From Atopobacter sp. AH10 (GTDB lineage: Bacteria; Bacillota; Bacilli; Lactobacillales; Aerococcaceae): a DNA stretch of 64,000 nucleotides. The stretch spans positions 1-64,000 of the forward strand of contig NZ_QXPZ01000003.1 in the NCBI RefSeq assembly GCF_003664595.1, given 5' to 3'. The translations under genes and the position numbers were made by a program. The notes below the pieces were generated by a model. It made no database searches, was not told the origin of the DNA, and saw only the letters and a list, made by a program, of their open reading frames with translations. This document shows positions 21,715-30,554 of this stretch, one piece after another (position 1 is the first letter of the stretch; each line of letters opens with the position of its first letter).

Positions 21715-23286
21715 ATGACAAAACACTATGCCTTACTGAGTGTATCGGATAAGACGGGAATTTTGGAAATAGCTAAGGGCTTGCTGGCAAGCGGCTTAAC
21801 CCTTTTATCAACTGGTGGAACTTATAAAGCCTTAGTAGAAGCAGGGATTGATGCGACTAAGGTAGAAGATTTTACAGGATTTCCAGAAATGATGGATGGA
21901 CGGGTAAAAACACTTCATCCTAAGATCCACGGTGGGATTTTAGCTAGGCGTGATTTAGCCTCTCATAGACAGGCTATTAACGAACATGACTTAGCCTATA
22001 TTGATGTAGTGGTGGTTAATTTATATCCTTTTAAGGAAACGATTCAACAAGATGGGGTCAGCCTAGAAGAAGCCATTGAACAAATTGATATTGGAGGGCC
22101 AACCATCCTTCGTGCCGCAGCGAAGAATTATCGAGATGTGACAGTCTTGACTGATCCACAAGACTATAAAGAAGCGATCCGTCAGTTTAAAGAAGATGGG
22201 GCAACTTCTTTAGCTTTTCGAGCTTATTTAGCTAAGAAAGTCTTTGCTCAAACCAGTCATTATGATGGATTAATTCATGATCATTTAGCTAAGGCTTTAG
22301 AAGGCTTCGGTGATTTTGAAGAATTCCACTCGAAAGATTTGACCTTAACCTACGAATTTGAGCAAGAAATGCGTTATGGGGAAAATAGCCAACAAGCAGC
22401 AAGTTTATATAAGATTGAAAATTCACCTATTATTGGGATTCCTCAAGCCAAACAATTGCACGGGAAAGCTCTCTCTTACAACAATTTGAAGGATGCAGAT
22501 GCGGCTATTCGGCTGATTAGTGAATTTGAAGAAACTTGTGCAGTGGCTTTGAAACACATGAACCCATGTGGTGTAGGGATTGGTAAAGACATCAATCAAG
22601 CTTTTGATCGTTGCCATCGGGCTGATCCAGTTTCTATTTTCGGGGGTATTTTAGCCTTTAATAGACCTGTTGAAAAAACTCTAGCTGAAAAAATTCATAG
22701 AATCTTTATCGAAATGGTGATTGCTCCAGAATTTACGCCAGAAGCTCTAGAGATTTTAAAGAAGAAGAAAAATATTCGTCTTTTAACCTTACCATTACCG
22801 GTTAAAGCTTTAGACCAAGACAAGGAATATGTTTCTATCCTAGGTGGCTTATTAGCCCAAAGCCGTGATACAGTTAGAGATCTTCCTGAAGATTACCAAG
22901 TCATGACTGAATTAGCTCCAAGTGAAGACCAAATAAAAGCCTTACACTTTGCCAATCGAGTAGCTAAACATGTGAAAAGCAATGCGATAGTCATAGCTAA
23001 TGCACATATGACTCTGGGGATTGGGGCTGGCCAAATGAATCGTGTGGGGGCAGCTAAGATTGCTTTAGATCAAAGTCAAGAAAAAGAAGAAGAGGACCGT
23101 GCTCACATGGTTATGGCTAGTGATGCTTTCTTCCCAATGGATGATACGGTGCGCTTGGCAGCTCAATATGGAGTAGAGGCTATTGTGCAACCTGGGGGAT
23201 CTATAAGGGACAAAGATTCTGTTCTAGCTTGTAATGAATTAGGTATTCCAATGGTGAAGAATGGCTATCGGCACTTCCGTCACTAA
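21715..23286 (+). CDS. purH: Bifunctional AICAR formyltransferase/IMP cyclohydrolase
   Basis: The last two steps to IMP. The N-terminal IMP cyclohydrolase (MGS-like) domain shows LSVSDKTGILEIAKGL, STGGTYKAL and GRVKTLHPKIHGGIL; the C-terminal transformylase has the catalytic KHMNPCGVGIG and a terminal VQPGGSIRDKD and NGYRHFRH. Length 523 aa is normal. AGGAGG sits 7 bases upstream of the ATG. It is 12 bases after purN. Confidence 0.95.
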   Translation: MTKHYALLSVSDKTGILEIAKGLLASGLTLLSTGGTYKALVEAGIDATKVEDFTGFPEMMDGRVKTLHPKIHGGILARRDLASHRQAINEHDLAYIDVVVVNLYPFKETIQQDGVSLEEAIEQIDIGGPTILRAAAKNYRDVTVLTDPQDYKEAIRQFKEDGATSLAFRAYLAKKVFAQTSHYDGLIHDHLAKALEGFGDFEEFHSKDLTLTYEFEQEMRYGENSQQAASLYKIENSPIIGIPQAKQLHGKALSYNNLKDADAAIRLISEFEETCAVALKHMNPCGVGIGKDINQAFDRCHRADPVSIFGGILAFNRPVEKTLAEKIHRIFIEMVIAPEFTPEALEILKKKKNIRLLTLPLPVKALDQDKEYVSILGGLLAQSRDTVRDLPEDYQVMTELAPSEDQIKALHFANRVAKHVKSNAIVIANAHMTLGIGAGQMNRVGAAKIALDQSQEKEEEDRAHMVMASDAFFPMDDTVRLAAQYGVEAIVQPGGSIRDKDSVLACNELGIPMVKNGYRHFRH

Positions 23287-23309
23287 TAAATATCAAGGAG
23301 GACGCAAAG

Positions 23310-24569
23310 ATGAAGAATATTTTAGTAGTGGGTTCTGGTGGAAGAGAACATGCCATTGCAAGAGCCTTTGCTAAGAGTACTCAGGTAGCTAGTGTCCTTG
23401 TTGTTCCAGGTAATCCAGGAATGATAGAGGGAAAAATTTCTACTCGATCTCTTGCGGTAGATGATGTAGAAGGATTGCTAGATTTGGCCAAGCAAGAAAA
23501 AATAGATTTAACTTTTGTAGGCCCAGAGCAGGCTTTGGTTAAAGGTGTGGTGGACTCTTTCGAAAAAGAAGGATTGGCCGTTGTTGGTCCAACAAAATCA
23601 GCAGCAAGACTAGAAAGCTCTAAACAATTTGCTAAAGAAGTCATGGAGGCTGCTGGAGTAAAAACCGGTCGTCATCATTACTTTAAACCGGGAGATTTGC
23701 TAGCTGCCTTAGAGGAAATAGATCAATTGACCCCGCCATATGTGATTAAAGAAGATGCCTTGGCAGCAGGTAAAGGGGTTTCTATAGTTTCTGATGTAGA
23801 GGAAGCCAAGAAAATTGTTAAAGAATCTCTTTCAGCAGGCCATTCCCTTTTGTTGGAAGAATTTTTAGAAGGAGAAGAATTTTCCCATTTTTCCTTAGTA
23901 AATGGTGAAAAAGTAATTCCTTTGACCGTTGCCAGGGACTATAAAAGGATTTATGATAACGACAAGGGACCGAATACTGGAGGGATGGGAGCTTTTTCTC
24001 CAGTGCCTTTTGTGGATCAAAGTTTATGTGATCAAGTGGTTGAAAAAATTGTAGGGCCAGTTGCTAAACAAATGGTTAAAATGGGTTGCCCTTATACAGG
24101 TGTCCTTTATACAGGCTTAATTCTAACGAAAGAAGGGCCGAAAGTAATCGAGTTTAATGCCCGTTTTGGTGATCCTGAAACACAGGTGATATTACAACGA
24201 TTGAAAAATGATTTTGTTGATTTGTTAGAAGCCCACCTAGCGAAAAAGGAAGTCATTGCTGAATTTTCAGATGAATGGGTAGCTGGAGTTGTTTTAGCGG
24301 CGGCAGGTTATCCGTCAACTTATAAAAAGGGCTTGCCTATAGATATTACAAAGTGTCATAAATCCTCAATTTATTTTGCCGGGGTGACTCAGGAAGAAAA
24401 AGCGACAGAGGAGCATTATAAGAGTGCTGGCGGGAGAATTTTAATGGCGACTGGACGTGGTAAAGATTTATCTCAAGCTATTAAAGTAGCTTATGATGAG
24501 ATAAAGTCTATTGATGCAACAGATTGCTACTATCGGAAGGATATAGGCAAAGCTTTTATAAAAGACTAG
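23310..24569 (+). CDS. purD: Phosphoribosylamine-glycine ligase
   Basis: A 419-aa ATP-grasp enzyme (GAR synthetase, step 2). It begins MKNILVVGSGGREHAIA, then shows FVGPEQALVKGVVDSF, the ATP-grasp segment VIKEDALAAGKGVSIV, DNDKGPNTGGMGAFSPVPF and VIEFNARFGDPETQ with the metal ligands. AAGGAGG lies ahead of the ATG. A 135-bp gap follows before purE. Confidence 0.95.
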   Translation: MKNILVVGSGGREHAIARAFAKSTQVASVLVVPGNPGMIEGKISTRSLAVDDVEGLLDLAKQEKIDLTFVGPEQALVKGVVDSFEKEGLAVVGPTKSAARLESSKQFAKEVMEAAGVKTGRHHYFKPGDLLAALEEIDQLTPPYVIKEDALAAGKGVSIVSDVEEAKKIVKESLSAGHSLLLEEFLEGEEFSHFSLVNGEKVIPLTVARDYKRIYDNDKGPNTGGMGAFSPVPFVDQSLCDQVVEKIVGPVAKQMVKMGCPYTGVLYTGLILTKEGPKVIEFNARFGDPETQVILQRLKNDFVDLLEAHLAKKEVIAEFSDEWVAGVVLAAAGYPSTYKKGLPIDITKCHKSSIYFAGVTQEEKATEEHYKSAGGRILMATGRGKDLSQAIKVAYDEIKSIDATDCYYRKDIGKAFIKD

Positions 24570-24704
24570 AATAAGTTGATAAGCAGTTTGATTGATTCAA
24601 AAAGACAAGTAGCTTTTGAAATAAAAAGAGAGTAAAGAGCTGGAAGTCTAATTGACGAAGGGATTTTGTAGGATTTTTAAGGATGGGATAAAGGAGGATG
24701 GCTT

Positions 24705-25196
24705 GTGTCAGATGTTAAAGTAGCAATGGTGATGGGGAGTAAATCAGATTGGGCACAAATGAAAAATTGTGCTGAAATTCTAGATACTTTAAAAATTCCT
24801 TATAGTAAAGCAGTGGTTTCCGCCCATAGGATGCCTCAAGAAATGTTTGAATTTGCTGAGACTGCTAAAGAAAAGGGAATTGAAGTGATAGTTGCGGCGG
24901 CTGGTGGGGCAGCTCACTTACCGGGAATGATTGCAGCGAAGACTCTCTTACCAGTCATTGGAGTCCCAATGAAATCTTCTAGTTTAAACGGAGTCGATTC
25001 CCTTTTATCTATCGTTCAAATGCCTGCTGGTGTCCCTGTTGCAACGGTTTCTATTGGACCATCTGGAGCAAAAAATGCTGCTTTATTAGCAGCTCGCTTC
25101 CTAGCGGTGCATGATTCTTCTGTCTATGATAGACTGGATGAGTGGATGAAAATCCAACACGACCAAGCTGTAGAAAGTAGTGATGATCTTGTCTGA
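24705..25196 (+). CDS. purE: N5-carboxyaminoimidazole ribonucleotide mutase
   Basis: A 163-aa class I PurE that moves the carboxylate from N5 to C4 of CAIR, acting after PurK. The motif VMGSKSDWAQMKNCAEIL, the VVSAHRMPQ loop with the catalytic His, and AAGGAAHLPGMIAA are typical. It starts with GTG at 24705, with AAGGAGG 7 bases before it. The 135-bp gap upstream contains TTGACG (24652-24657) with a poor -10, so an internal promoter is possible. Confidence 0.94.
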   Translation: MSDVKVAMVMGSKSDWAQMKNCAEILDTLKIPYSKAVVSAHRMPQEMFEFAETAKEKGIEVIVAAAGGAAHLPGMIAAKTLLPVIGVPMKSSSLNGVDSLLSIVQMPAGVPVATVSIGPSGAKNAALLAARFLAVHDSSVYDRLDEWMKIQHDQAVESSDDLV

Positions 25197-26340
25197 TAAA
25201 AAAATCCTTAATCCCGGAGCGACGATTGGCATTATTGGAGCTGGTCAACTGGGGAAAATGTTGGCGCAATCAGCTCAAGCCATGGGTTATCTTGTAGCTA
25301 CTTACGATCCAAATCCTAATGCTTGTGCATTTGCTGTTTCGGATTGGCACTGTACGGGAAGTTTTGATGATGAAAAAGCCTTGTTAGATTTTGCTAACAA
25401 GGTAGATGTTTTAACCTATGAATTTGAAAATGTTAACGGCGAACTTTTAAATAAATTAAATCGTCATCATTATTTACCACAAGGTGTAGATCTACTTCTC
25501 ACAAGCCAAGATCGTTTGAAAGAAAAAGCTTGGTTAAATGAGATTGGCTTAGAGACTGCTCCTTATCGTCCAGTAAATTCAAAAGAAGATTTATTGACAG
25601 CTTTAGAAGAATTAGGCTATCCAGCGATCCTTAAAACGACTAGGATGGGTTATGATGGGAAAGGTCAGATTCGCTTGTCCGATCCTAAAGATTTAGAAGT
25701 GGAAGCAAATCATTTATCACAAATTTTAGCCAGTCCATGCATTTTAGAGGGCTTTGTAGCATTTGACTTGGAAGCTTCTATTATGGTCAATGGGGATTTA
25801 GAAGGGAATTATCAATGTTTCCCAGTCACTATTAATCGTCACTATCAAGGTATTCTTGCAGTCAGTGAGACGGTTAATCCCTCTTCTTTATTGGCACAAA
25901 AAGTGGCAGAAGTTGGCTTGAAAGTTGCTAAAGAAGCAGGTCTTGTTGGTTTGTGTGGGATAGAGTGCTTTGTGTGTGGTGATAAAGTTTATGTCAATGA
26001 ATTAGCACCTCGTCCACATAATTCAGGCCATTTAACCATTGAAGCTTGTAATTTTTCTCAATTTGATGCTCATATTCTTGCGATTACTGGTCGACCATTA
26101 GCTCGGATTCGTCTCCTATCGCCGGCTATTATGGTCAATTTGCTTGGCGAAAATCTAAATCAGGCTTTAAAATGGCAAATGACTGACCCAGATGGCTTCT
26201 ATCATTTGTATAAAAAGGGAGAAGCCAAAGCTAAACGAAAGATGGGGCATGTGACTTACTTAACCAAAACTTTTGATGAAGCTAATTATTTAGCTGGTCA
26301 ATTTGAAGTTTTGAAGAAAGAAGCGGCTGATGCTGAGTAG
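25180..26340 (+). CDS. purK: N5-carboxyaminoimidazole ribonucleotide synthase
   Basis: A 386-aa ATP-grasp enzyme that carboxylates AIR with bicarbonate and ATP. The N-terminal GIIGAGQLGKMLAQSAQAMG nucleotide fold and the ATP-grasp residues around ILKTTRMGYDGKGQ and the ELAPRPHNSGHLTIEACN motif are clear. It overlaps purE by 17 bases; the exact start (GTG 25180, ATG 25183 or TTG 25189) is not settled because the ribosome binding site is weak. It is the last pur gene; purC and purB are not present after it. Confidence 0.93.
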   Translation: MMILSDKKILNPGATIGIIGAGQLGKMLAQSAQAMGYLVATYDPNPNACAFAVSDWHCTGSFDDEKALLDFANKVDVLTYEFENVNGELLNKLNRHHYLPQGVDLLLTSQDRLKEKAWLNEIGLETAPYRPVNSKEDLLTALEELGYPAILKTTRMGYDGKGQIRLSDPKDLEVEANHLSQILASPCILEGFVAFDLEASIMVNGDLEGNYQCFPVTINRHYQGILAVSETVNPSSLLAQKVAEVGLKVAKEAGLVGLCGIECFVCGDKVYVNELAPRPHNSGHLTIEACNFSQFDAHILAITGRPLARIRLLSPAIMVNLLGENLNQALKWQMTDPDGFYHLYKKGEAKAKRKMGHVTYLTKTFDEANYLAGQFEVLKKEAADAE

Positions 26341-26365
26341 AAAATTAAAAAGAAACCCCAATATC

Positions 26366-26394
26366 TTGCTTATTTTTAATAATAAGTTTATAAT
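26366..26394 (+). promoter_or_regulatory. Strong promoter for the ABC exporter leader
   Basis: TTGCTT (26366-26371), 17-base spacer, TATAAT (26389-26394). It starts 26 bases after purK and would begin a leader of about 185 nt ahead of the exporter genes. Confidence 0.75.
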
Positions 26395-26438
26395 CTTCTT
26401 ATAGTTAAAAAATGAACAAGAATAAGTGGGGGAGAAGG

Positions 26439-26510
26439 ATGTCTATCTATTCATTGGGAAAACAAGAAAAGATCTGTCACGGCCATTTTACCCCCGCAAA
26501 GAATAGATGA
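26439..26510 (+). CDS. Putative 23-aa regulatory leader peptide of the ABC exporter operon
   Basis: A 23-codon ORF, MSIYSLGKQEKICHGHFTPA followed by KNR and TGA. Its ATG lies 5 bases after the purine-rich GGGGGAG (26427-26433). It is located between a strong promoter and an intrinsic terminator that precedes two ABC exporter genes. In B. subtilis the homologous exporter pair bmrC-bmrD is controlled by translation of the leader peptide BmrB: ribosome-targeting antibiotics stall the ribosome and prevent terminator formation. I recognise no sequence similarity to BmrB; the assignment is from layout. CCCCC at 26491-26495, near the 3' end of the ORF, could pair with GGGGG of its own ribosome binding site. 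Confidence 0.55.
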   Translation: MSIYSLGKQEKICHGHFTPAKNR

Positions 26511-26531
26511 TACCTTATATGCGATTTTTCA

Positions 26532-26564
26532 AGCGCTCCCTGTGTTAAAGGGAGTGTTTTTTTA
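26532..26564 (+). terminator. Terminator/attenuator in the ABC exporter leader
   Basis: CGCTCCCT pairs with AGGGAGTG (8 bp, one G-U) around GTGTTAA and runs into eight T. It stands 22 bases after the leader ORF stop and 24 bases before the first exporter gene, downstream of the operon's own promoter, so it acts as an attenuator for the exporter and also ends read-through from pur. Confidence 0.8.
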
Positions 26565-26587
26565 GCTAAGGAAGAAAGAGGTGTGGG

Positions 26588-28321
26588 ATGGTTAGTTTAT
26601 TTAAACGATTAGCTACTTATGTTAAAGGACACAAAAGACGTTATTTAACTTGCCTATCGCTTATGCTTGTGGCTAGTTTAGCTAGCCTTGCTCCAGTTCA
26701 AGCCATTCGTTATCTTGTGGATCTATTGGTGGAAGGGGATTTAACAAGAAATAAACTAGGGCTTTTGCTAACAGTCACTTTTTCCTCAGCCCTTTTGGCT
26801 TACATAGCGGAAAGTCTTGTAGATTACTGCATTTATTATGGTGAATATGATATTGGAAAAGAATTGAGAGATCAATTGTATCGCCATTACATTAGTAGGG
26901 GTGGACTTTATTATAAGCGATTACCAATAGGGGATCTTCTGACTAGAGCCAATACGGATGTAACGACGATGGAGATGATCATGGGCTATGGCGTTATGGT
27001 GATGCTCAATTCATCAGTGAATATTGTCAATATATTAAGCATGATGATCTTAACCATTTCCCCTCTTTTAACCCTACTTGCTTTAACGCCAATGCTGATA
27101 CTAGGAATTTTGCTCTATTTTATCGCTGATAAGATAGAAGATGCCTATTCAAAAAAACAAGTAGCCTTATCGTCCATGAATAAAAAATTGTTAGAAATTG
27201 TGGACGGTATACGTGTTGTTCGAGCCTTCGGGGTAGAAAAAAGGATAGAAAAGGCATTTAATGGATTAACGAATAAATTGAGGAAAAAGGAAAACGAGGT
27301 CAACAAGTGGGCTACTTTCTTTGAGGGATCCTTTCCATTTTGTTTAGCTGCTTGTTACTTGCTTGCTTTTATTGGAGGAGCTAAATTATTACAAGATGGA
27401 CGATTAACAGTTGGGGCAATGATGTCTTTCATGATCTATCTGCAAATGGTGATATGGCCAATTGTTTCTTTAGGGGATTTAATGAGTAGTATGCAACAAG
27501 GAAAGGCATCTTGGGAGCGCATTGAAGAATCCTTAAAGATTACGGATCAATTAACGGAATTTGGGCAAGCGGAAATTGCTGATTTTCATTCACTTGTATT
27601 TCAGGATTTCTCCTTCCGCTACAAACTAGAGGATGAAGATGTTTTGAAGCATATTCATTTGACGATTAAATCAGGAGAAAAAATTGGTATTGTTGGTAAA
27701 ACTGGCTCAGGGAAAACTACTCTAGTTCGTTCACTTTTATCACGCTACCCTTTCTTTGAAGCAGAGCCATTCATCAATGGGCAAAAGATCAGTCATTTTT
27801 CAAGGCAAAGTATTCGGGCTTTGTTCAGCTATGTCCCGCAAGAACAAGCAGTATTTAGCAGAAGTATTAAAGAAAATTTGACTCTAGGTCAGGGTGAAGT
27901 CAGGGATAAGGCTATTGAAAAATCTTTGAAAATGGCTGATTTATGGAAAGATATATTGCGCATGCCTGAGGGATTGGATACCCTAGTGGGGGAAAAGGGA
28001 GTCAGCTTATCAGGCGGTCAGAAGCAACGTTTAGCAATGGCTAGAGCCTTTTTGAATAAAGCGCCAATTTTAATTTTGGATGATGCCCTATCAGCTGTTG
28101 ACGTTTCAACTGAAAGGCATATTTTAAAGGCGATTCGAAAAGAAGCAAGTGAACAAACACAATTGATTGTTTCCCACCGCCTGACTGCAGTGAGAGATTG
28201 CGATCAAATTATTGTATTGGATCAAGGGGAAATTGTTGAACGAGGGCGACATGAAGAACTAATGGCAAAAGGGCAATGGTATGCTAACCAATACAGGAAA
28301 CAGATGTTAGAGGAGGGCTAA
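26588..28321 (+). CDS. ABC exporter half-transporter, BmrC/YheI type (degenerate catalytic site)
   Basis: A 577-aa half-transporter: six hydrophobic segments in residues 1-310 and an ATPase domain from about 340. Walker A is GKTGSGKTT (about residue 371), signature LSGGQKQRLAMARA (about 473), Walker B ILILDDALSAVD (about 494). The residue after Walker B is Asp instead of the catalytic Glu, which marks the non-catalytic half of heterodimeric type IV exporters such as BmrCD, LmrCD and EfrAB. The partner is encoded one base downstream. Expected role: drug or lipid export. RBS GAGG 7-8 bases upstream of the ATG. Confidence 0.88.
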   Translation: MVSLFKRLATYVKGHKRRYLTCLSLMLVASLASLAPVQAIRYLVDLLVEGDLTRNKLGLLLTVTFSSALLAYIAESLVDYCIYYGEYDIGKELRDQLYRHYISRGGLYYKRLPIGDLLTRANTDVTTMEMIMGYGVMVMLNSSVNIVNILSMMILTISPLLTLLALTPMLILGILLYFIADKIEDAYSKKQVALSSMNKKLLEIVDGIRVVRAFGVEKRIEKAFNGLTNKLRKKENEVNKWATFFEGSFPFCLAACYLLAFIGGAKLLQDGRLTVGAMMSFMIYLQMVIWPIVSLGDLMSSMQQGKASWERIEESLKITDQLTEFGQAEIADFHSLVFQDFSFRYKLEDEDVLKHIHLTIKSGEKIGIVGKTGSGKTTLVRSLLSRYPFFEAEPFINGQKISHFSRQSIRALFSYVPQEQAVFSRSIKENLTLGQGEVRDKAIEKSLKMADLWKDILRMPEGLDTLVGEKGVSLSGGQKQRLAMARAFLNKAPILILDDALSAVDVSTERHILKAIRKEASEQTQLIVSHRLTAVRDCDQIIVLDQGEIVERGRHEELMAKGQWYANQYRKQMLEEG

Positions 28322-28322
28322 A

Positions 28323-30080
28323 ATGACAGCAACTATTAAGCGTTTGCTTGCCTATTTACTAGTGCAACCTTGGCTCTTTATCACTGGTTTAGTTTTCCTC
28401 TTCCTTCAAACGAGTTTAGGGGTTAGTCAGACACTTTTGATAAAGCAAATCATTGATCAGGTTTTGGTGCCTTTAGGTCAAAGGCATGTGTACTATCAGG
28501 ATAAATTTATACATCTGTTACTTTTAATTGGATTAACAGCAATTGGGATAATGGTATTTCGCTTTATTGCCATGTATTCCTTACAAGTTCTGTCCAATAA
28601 AATTGCTAAAAAGATGAGAGATCAAATGTTTGAGCGGATGAATCAACTTCCGATGGCTTATTTTGACCAGCATGCAAGCGGAAGTTTGGTATCACGTTTA
28701 ACGAATGACGTAGAGGAAATTCGTCGACAATTTTATGTAGCAGGTCTTGCTATGCTATTAATGAATGTCGTCATGGTTTTAGGGACTTACCTCATGTTGT
28801 TTCATTTAAGTCAGGAGGTTTGTTTGGCCATGCTTGTGCTTTTGCCTATTGTAGTTATTTGGCAAGGACTTTACACAAAGAAAATGTCACCGATTCAAAT
28901 CAAAGTTCAAGAGCAACGGTCTGATTTAACCTCGCAGATGAATGAAAGCTTACAGAACGTGGAAATTGTTCAAGCTTTTGGAATGCAAGATGACCTGATT
29001 AAGAAATTTATGACTGCTAGTCAACAACTTATGCAGTGGCAATTAAAGGGCTTGCGATTAGAAACATGGGCTTCCTATACTTTAAGCAAGCTGATGATTT
29101 ATGTAACGCAAGTAGCTTTAGTAGCTTTTATAGCTTTGGGCTTTTTGCAAGGGAAGGAAGCTGTGACTGCGGGTTTGCTTTACGCCTTGGTGGAAGGAAC
29201 TTCCCGAGTACTTGAACCTTTGGGAATGGTCGTAAGAATTGTAGGATCAGTCCAACGCTCATTGGCAGCAGGTCAACGAATTTTCCAATTTCTTGATGAA
29301 AATATAGAAGATGAAGTGGAAGATGATCTCTCTATCCAAGACGGGAAAATTGACATCAAGAATCTTGATTTTGCTTATAAAAACGAGCACTATATTTTAA
29401 AAGATTTCTGTTTAGAAGTTGGAGCACATGAAACGATAGCTATCGTTGGTGAGACAGGATCTGGGAAATCTACCTTAATGAACCTGCTTTTTCGCTTTTA
29501 TGACCCAAATGCTGGAGAAATCTTGATAGATGGCCAAAATATTTTTCAAGCTAGTCGGGCAGCCCTCAGGAAAGGGATGGCTATAGTTCTCCAAGAACCT
29601 TATATTTTTTCTGGAACGATTTTATCGAATATCACGCTAGATGATCCGACAATTACTGAAGAAATGGCTCAAGAAGCCCTAGAAAAAGTTGGAGCTTGGA
29701 AGTGGATTAGCCAATTGGAAATGGGAATTCATCAGCCAGTGGTTGACAAGGGAGAAGAATTTTCCTCTGGTCAAAGGCAACTCCTGAGTTTCGCACGTGC
29801 TTTGGTGAGAAATCCTAAAATATTGATTTTAGATGAAGCGACTTCTCACGTCGATAGCGAAACAGAAGGCTTGATTCAAGAAGCCATGGCAATCTTAAAG
29901 GAAAATAGAACCACTTTAATTATTGCCCATCGTTTATTGACCGTACAAGATGCCGATCAAATTATTGTGTTGTCTCAAGGGAAGATTGTTGAAAAAGGCC
30001 AACACAAAGACCTTCTAGAGGCGAAAGGCTTTTATCATCAAATGTATCTCGATCAAGCAAATAGTTTTTTACTAGAATAG
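28323..30080 (+). CDS. ABC exporter half-transporter, BmrD/YheH type (catalytic half)
   Basis: A 585-aa partner of the preceding protein, with six membrane segments and an ATPase domain. Walker A GETGSGKST (about residue 376) and Walker B ILILDEATSHVD (about 500) with the catalytic Glu are canonical, but the signature motif is FSSGQRQLLSFARA rather than LSGGQ. Combined with the Asp in the partner, exactly one of the two ATP sites of the heterodimer is degenerate, as in BmrCD. The genes are separated by a single base, so equal expression is likely. Terminator at 30168. Confidence 0.9.
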   Translation: MTATIKRLLAYLLVQPWLFITGLVFLFLQTSLGVSQTLLIKQIIDQVLVPLGQRHVYYQDKFIHLLLLIGLTAIGIMVFRFIAMYSLQVLSNKIAKKMRDQMFERMNQLPMAYFDQHASGSLVSRLTNDVEEIRRQFYVAGLAMLLMNVVMVLGTYLMLFHLSQEVCLAMLVLLPIVVIWQGLYTKKMSPIQIKVQEQRSDLTSQMNESLQNVEIVQAFGMQDDLIKKFMTASQQLMQWQLKGLRLETWASYTLSKLMIYVTQVALVAFIALGFLQGKEAVTAGLLYALVEGTSRVLEPLGMVVRIVGSVQRSLAAGQRIFQFLDENIEDEVEDDLSIQDGKIDIKNLDFAYKNEHYILKDFCLEVGAHETIAIVGETGSGKSTLMNLLFRFYDPNAGEILIDGQNIFQASRAALRKGMAIVLQEPYIFSGTILSNITLDDPTITEEMAQEALEKVGAWKWISQLEMGIHQPVVDKGEEFSSGQRQLLSFARALVRNPKILILDEATSHVDSETEGLIQEAMAILKENRTTLIIAHRLLTVQDADQIIVLSQGKIVEKGQHKDLLEAKGFYHQMYLDQANSFLLE

Positions 30081-30167
30081 TGAGTGGAACAATTTTGATA
30101 AAATCTTTGTATTGAACCTATACTGTTAGGCGAGTTACTGAAAATTTTTAGTCTTAGAATATAGAGT

Positions 30168-30214
30168 AAGAGTCCTTGTTTAAACGCAAATAGGACTCTT
30201 ATTTGTGGTACAAT
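30168..30214 (+). terminator. Terminator after the ABC exporter, followed by a promoter
   Basis: AAGAGTCCT (30168-30176) pairs with AGGACTCTT (30192-30200), followed by ATTT. Immediately after, TGGTACAAT (30206-30214) is a good extended -10 for the next gene, although no clear -35 is visible. Confidence 0.7.
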
Positions 30215-30252
30215 GCTAGTTATAAGCTATATTAAAAAAGGGGGATGAGCAA

Positions 30253-30552
30253 GTGATTGGGAACTATGCTTACCCAATGAACTCAGATTGGAGCCATGAA
30301 GAAATTGCTCTTGTAGTGAATTTATACAGTTTAATCGAGGATGCTTACGAAAGGCGAGCTAGAAAAGAAGATCTCTGTTTAGCTTATCAGGCTTTTAAAC
30401 GAATTGTTCCAAGTAAAAGCGAAGAAAAGCAATTGGATAAAGCCTTTGAAGAAGCGAGTGGCTACTCCATCTATCGCACCATGAAGGCCACTAAGGAAGC
30501 AGATATTTGGGTAAAAATGGAAGAGAGTCAGCGTCAAAAAAGGAGGAAGTAA
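30253..30552 (+). CDS. UPF0223 family protein (YktA-like)
   Basis: A 99-aa soluble protein recognisable as UPF0223 by the N-terminal YAYPMNSDWSHEEIALVVNLYSLIEDAYE. Function is unknown. It starts with GTG at 30253 after GGGGGATG. In B. subtilis yktA is near yktC, which encodes an inositol monophosphatase-like protein; the same pairing is seen here because the next gene begins three bases after this stop. Confidence 0.85.
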   Translation: MIGNYAYPMNSDWSHEEIALVVNLYSLIEDAYERRARKEDLCLAYQAFKRIVPSKSEEKQLDKAFEEASGYSIYRTMKATKEADIWVKMEESQRQKRRK

Positions 30553-30554
30553 GG

